From contig JAGLNZ010000071.1 of assembly GCA_023139225.1 (NCBI GenBank), positions 1-8,156 of the forward strand: a stretch of 8,156 nt of DNA. Direction: 5' to 3'. Position 1 is the stretch's first letter, and every line of letters starts with the position of its first letter. The stretch comes from Desulfobacula sp. (GTDB lineage Bacteria; Desulfobacterota; Desulfobacteria; Desulfobacterales; Desulfobacteraceae). Made by a program: the position numbers and the translations under genes. Positions 7,070 to 8,156 of this stretch are shown piece after piece. The notes below the pieces were generated by a model that did no database searches, was not told the DNA's origin, and saw only the letters and a list, made by a program, of their open reading frames with translations.

Positions 7070-7102
7070 GTATTAATTCCTTTCATTGATTTGAACCGTC
7101 AT
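7057..7102 (-). repeat. 13-base direct repeat duplicating the start region of the exported-protein gene
   Basis: On the minus strand ATGACGGTTCAAA occurs twice, at 7102-7090 and 7069-7057, exactly 33 bases apart. The downstream copy is the real start (Met-Thr-Val-Gln). The upstream copy is in the same frame and opens a 9-codon reading frame (MTVQINERN) that stops at TAA 7075-7073, one codon before the true ATG. No strong ribosome binding site precedes the upstream copy. Confidence 0.8.
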
Positions 7103-7116
7103 TGCCGACTAATTGA

Positions 7117-7134
7117 TACCGGTCTTACCGGTCT
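7117..7134. repeat. Tandem 9-base repeat containing two ACCGGT palindromes
   Basis: TACCGGTCT is repeated back to back. Each unit holds the self-complementary ACCGGT (7118-7123 and 7127-7132), so the two can also pair as a 6-base-pair hairpin with a 3-base loop. There is no T-run after it on the minus strand, so it is not a normal terminator. It sits in the gap upstream of the exported-protein gene and could be an operator. Confidence 0.6.
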
Positions 7135-7147
7135 TGAATATATTCAA
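7134..7147. promoter_or_regulatory. Perfect 14-base palindrome, possible operator
   Basis: TTGAATATATTCAA is a perfect inverted repeat with no spacer, of a size and symmetry fitting a dimeric regulator. It lies 65 bases before the exported-protein start and 17 bases after the kinase stop. No regulator can be named from the sequence, and no convincing -35/-10 pair was found next to it. Confidence 0.35.
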
Positions 7148-7163
7148 CGCTGGGTATTATGAA

Positions 7164-8156
7164 CTATTGTTTTGTCTTTGACAATTCGTTTTTTACTGCG
7201 ATCCCGATTTTTTCAATGGTATATGGTTTTTTAAGATAACAGCCTGCCCCAAGCCTGAGGGTCTCATTTACCTGCCTGGTTTGAGAGTAACCGCTGGCAA
7301 TAATCGCTTTTTGTTCAGGTTTAAACTCCAGAATTTGCCTGTAAGTTTCAAAACCATCAATCCCGGGCTCCATGATCATATCTAAAAGCAGCAGGTCAAC
7401 ATCATTTTCTTTTAAATATTTAACTGCCTGTTCACCGCTTTCCATGCAAATGGTTTTATATCCGAGTTTTTCAAGGGTGATGCCGGCGATCTGTCTTTGT
7501 TCTTTGACATCATCAATAATAAGAATTTTTTCACCATTGCCTTTACAGGCATCCAGACAAAATGGTTTTGCCTTGATTAATGTTGTATTACCGGTGATGG
7601 GAAAGTATAGGTCAAAGGTGGTGCCTTTATCAGCACTTGAAATAATATCAATATAGCCTTCATGGTCCTGAACGGTTCCCCAGACAACTGCCATTCCAAG
7701 GCCGGTACCGCTTCTTCCCATTACTTTTTTGGTGAAAAACGGCTCAAATATTCTTTTTAAATCTTCAGGGTCAATACCAAACCCATTGTCTTTAACACTG
7801 AGAACAATATAATCCCCTGTCTCAACCTGATCATATCCTTTTATGGGCATGTTTAAGTGTCTGTTTTGAGTGCTGATGCGGATGATCCCCCCATCAGGCT
7901 GAGCTTCTGCTGCATTGGATATCAGATTCATCAACGTTTTTTGAAGATGAACGGATGATCCCTGTAAAAAGGGCATGGAGGCATCCATCTGTTTTTCAAC
8001 AAGAATATTGGGGTGAAATGAAAGGATTTTTTTGTATTCCAAGGTTAATAAAAAATTTGAAACCAGATCGTTCAGGTTTAAAACTTCACGGGCGATTACA
8101 CCCCGTCTGGAAAGGGTAAGAAGATCCTGGACGATTTCAGCAGCCCGGTGACCGGA
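7164..8156 (-). CDS. Hybrid sensor histidine kinase, C-terminal part (HATPase + receiver; 5' truncated)
   Basis: The frame runs unbroken to the right edge, giving 330 visible residues; the sensor domains and phospho-accepting His lie outside. Numbering starts at base 8156. Residues 1-40 (AAEIVQDLLTLSRRGV) look like the second helix of the dimerization domain. The ATPase domain shows the N box LMNLISNAAEA (75-85), G1 DNGFGI (123-128), the F box IFEPFFTKK, and G2 GRSGTGLGMAVVWG (147-160). After a short linker comes a complete receiver domain: acidic pair D215-D216, phosphoacceptor D259 in LLLLDMIM, S288 in IIASG, and K310 in LKKP. The architecture lets the kinase pass phosphate to its own receiver and then onward, probably through a phosphotransfer protein. 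There is no DNA-binding output domain. The signal sensed cannot be deduced. It lies 94 bases upstream of, and codirectional with, the exported-protein gene. Confidence 0.93.
   Translation of the reverse strand, partial: SGHRAAEIVQDLLTLSRRGVIAREVLNLNDLVSNFLLTLEYKKILSFHPNILVEKQMDASMPFLQGSSVHLQKTLMNLISNAAEAQPDGGIIRISTQNRHLNMPIKGYDQVETGDYIVLSVKDNGFGIDPEDLKRIFEPFFTKKVMGRSGTGLGMAVVWGTVQDHEGYIDIISSADKGTTFDLYFPITGNTTLIKAKPFCLDACKGNGEKILIIDDVKEQRQIAGITLEKLGYKTICMESGEQAVKYLKENDVDLLLLDMIMEPGIDGFETYRQILEFKPEQKAIIASGYSQTRQVNETLRLGAGCYLKKPYTIEKIGIAVKNELSKTKQ

Noticed and set aside
7118..7132. Rho-independent terminator after the kinase
   Set aside because: The ACCGGT hairpin is short and is not followed by a T-run on the minus strand.
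8040..8042. Start codon of the kinase at 8042
   Set aside because: The codon is TTG and the frame stays open to the edge with dimerization-domain-like sequence, so it is an internal leucine in a truncated gene.
1..8156. CRISPR arrays, tRNA or rRNA genes, insertion sequences
   Set aside because: No regularly spaced repeats, cloverleaf-like segments, transposase genes or terminal inverted repeats were seen.

Overview
The window looks like a chromosome segment from an AT-rich anaerobic deltaproteobacterium, probably a sulfate reducer of the Desulfobacteraceae type. This is inferred from the A/T-rich codon use, the anaerobic-type cobaltochelatase CbiK, a Fes/DUF3786 iron-sulfur protein and a hybrid histidine kinase of a style common in that group. 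No ribosomal RNA or other taxonomic marker is present, so the assignment is tentative.

Bases 1-5204 (plus strand) hold the 3' part of one tightly packed operon. In order it encodes the C-terminal end of a CobN/BchH-type chelatase large subunit with a C-terminal membrane anchor (cut by the left edge), a cytoplasmic CbiK-type cobaltochelatase, a periplasmic binding protein, a FecCD/BtuC-type permease, its ATPase, and an iron-sulfur protein with a DUF3786 domain. Three junctions are 4-base ATGA overlaps and the other two are gaps of 14 and 10 bases, so the genes are probably co-transcribed and translationally coupled. The ABC transporter belongs to the family that imports vitamin B12, heme and ferric siderophores. 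Together with two tetrapyrrole metal chelatase homologues this points to import and metal handling of a corrinoid or other metallated tetrapyrrole. Any promoter or cobalamin riboswitch would lie left of the window.

Bases 5201-8156 are on the minus strand. Transcribed from the right edge, they hold the 3' part of a hybrid histidine kinase (part of the dimerization region, ATPase domain, receiver domain; cut by the right edge), a 94-base gap with several small repeats, and a 622-residue exported protein of unknown function. The stop codon of this last gene overlaps that of the DUF3786 gene in a shared TTAA, so the two converging units meet with no intergenic space. The main points for follow-up are the combination of a membrane-anchored CobN, CbiK and a BtuFCD/HmuTUV-like transporter, the uncharacterised DUF3786 protein, and the unknown secreted protein with a duplicated translation start region.
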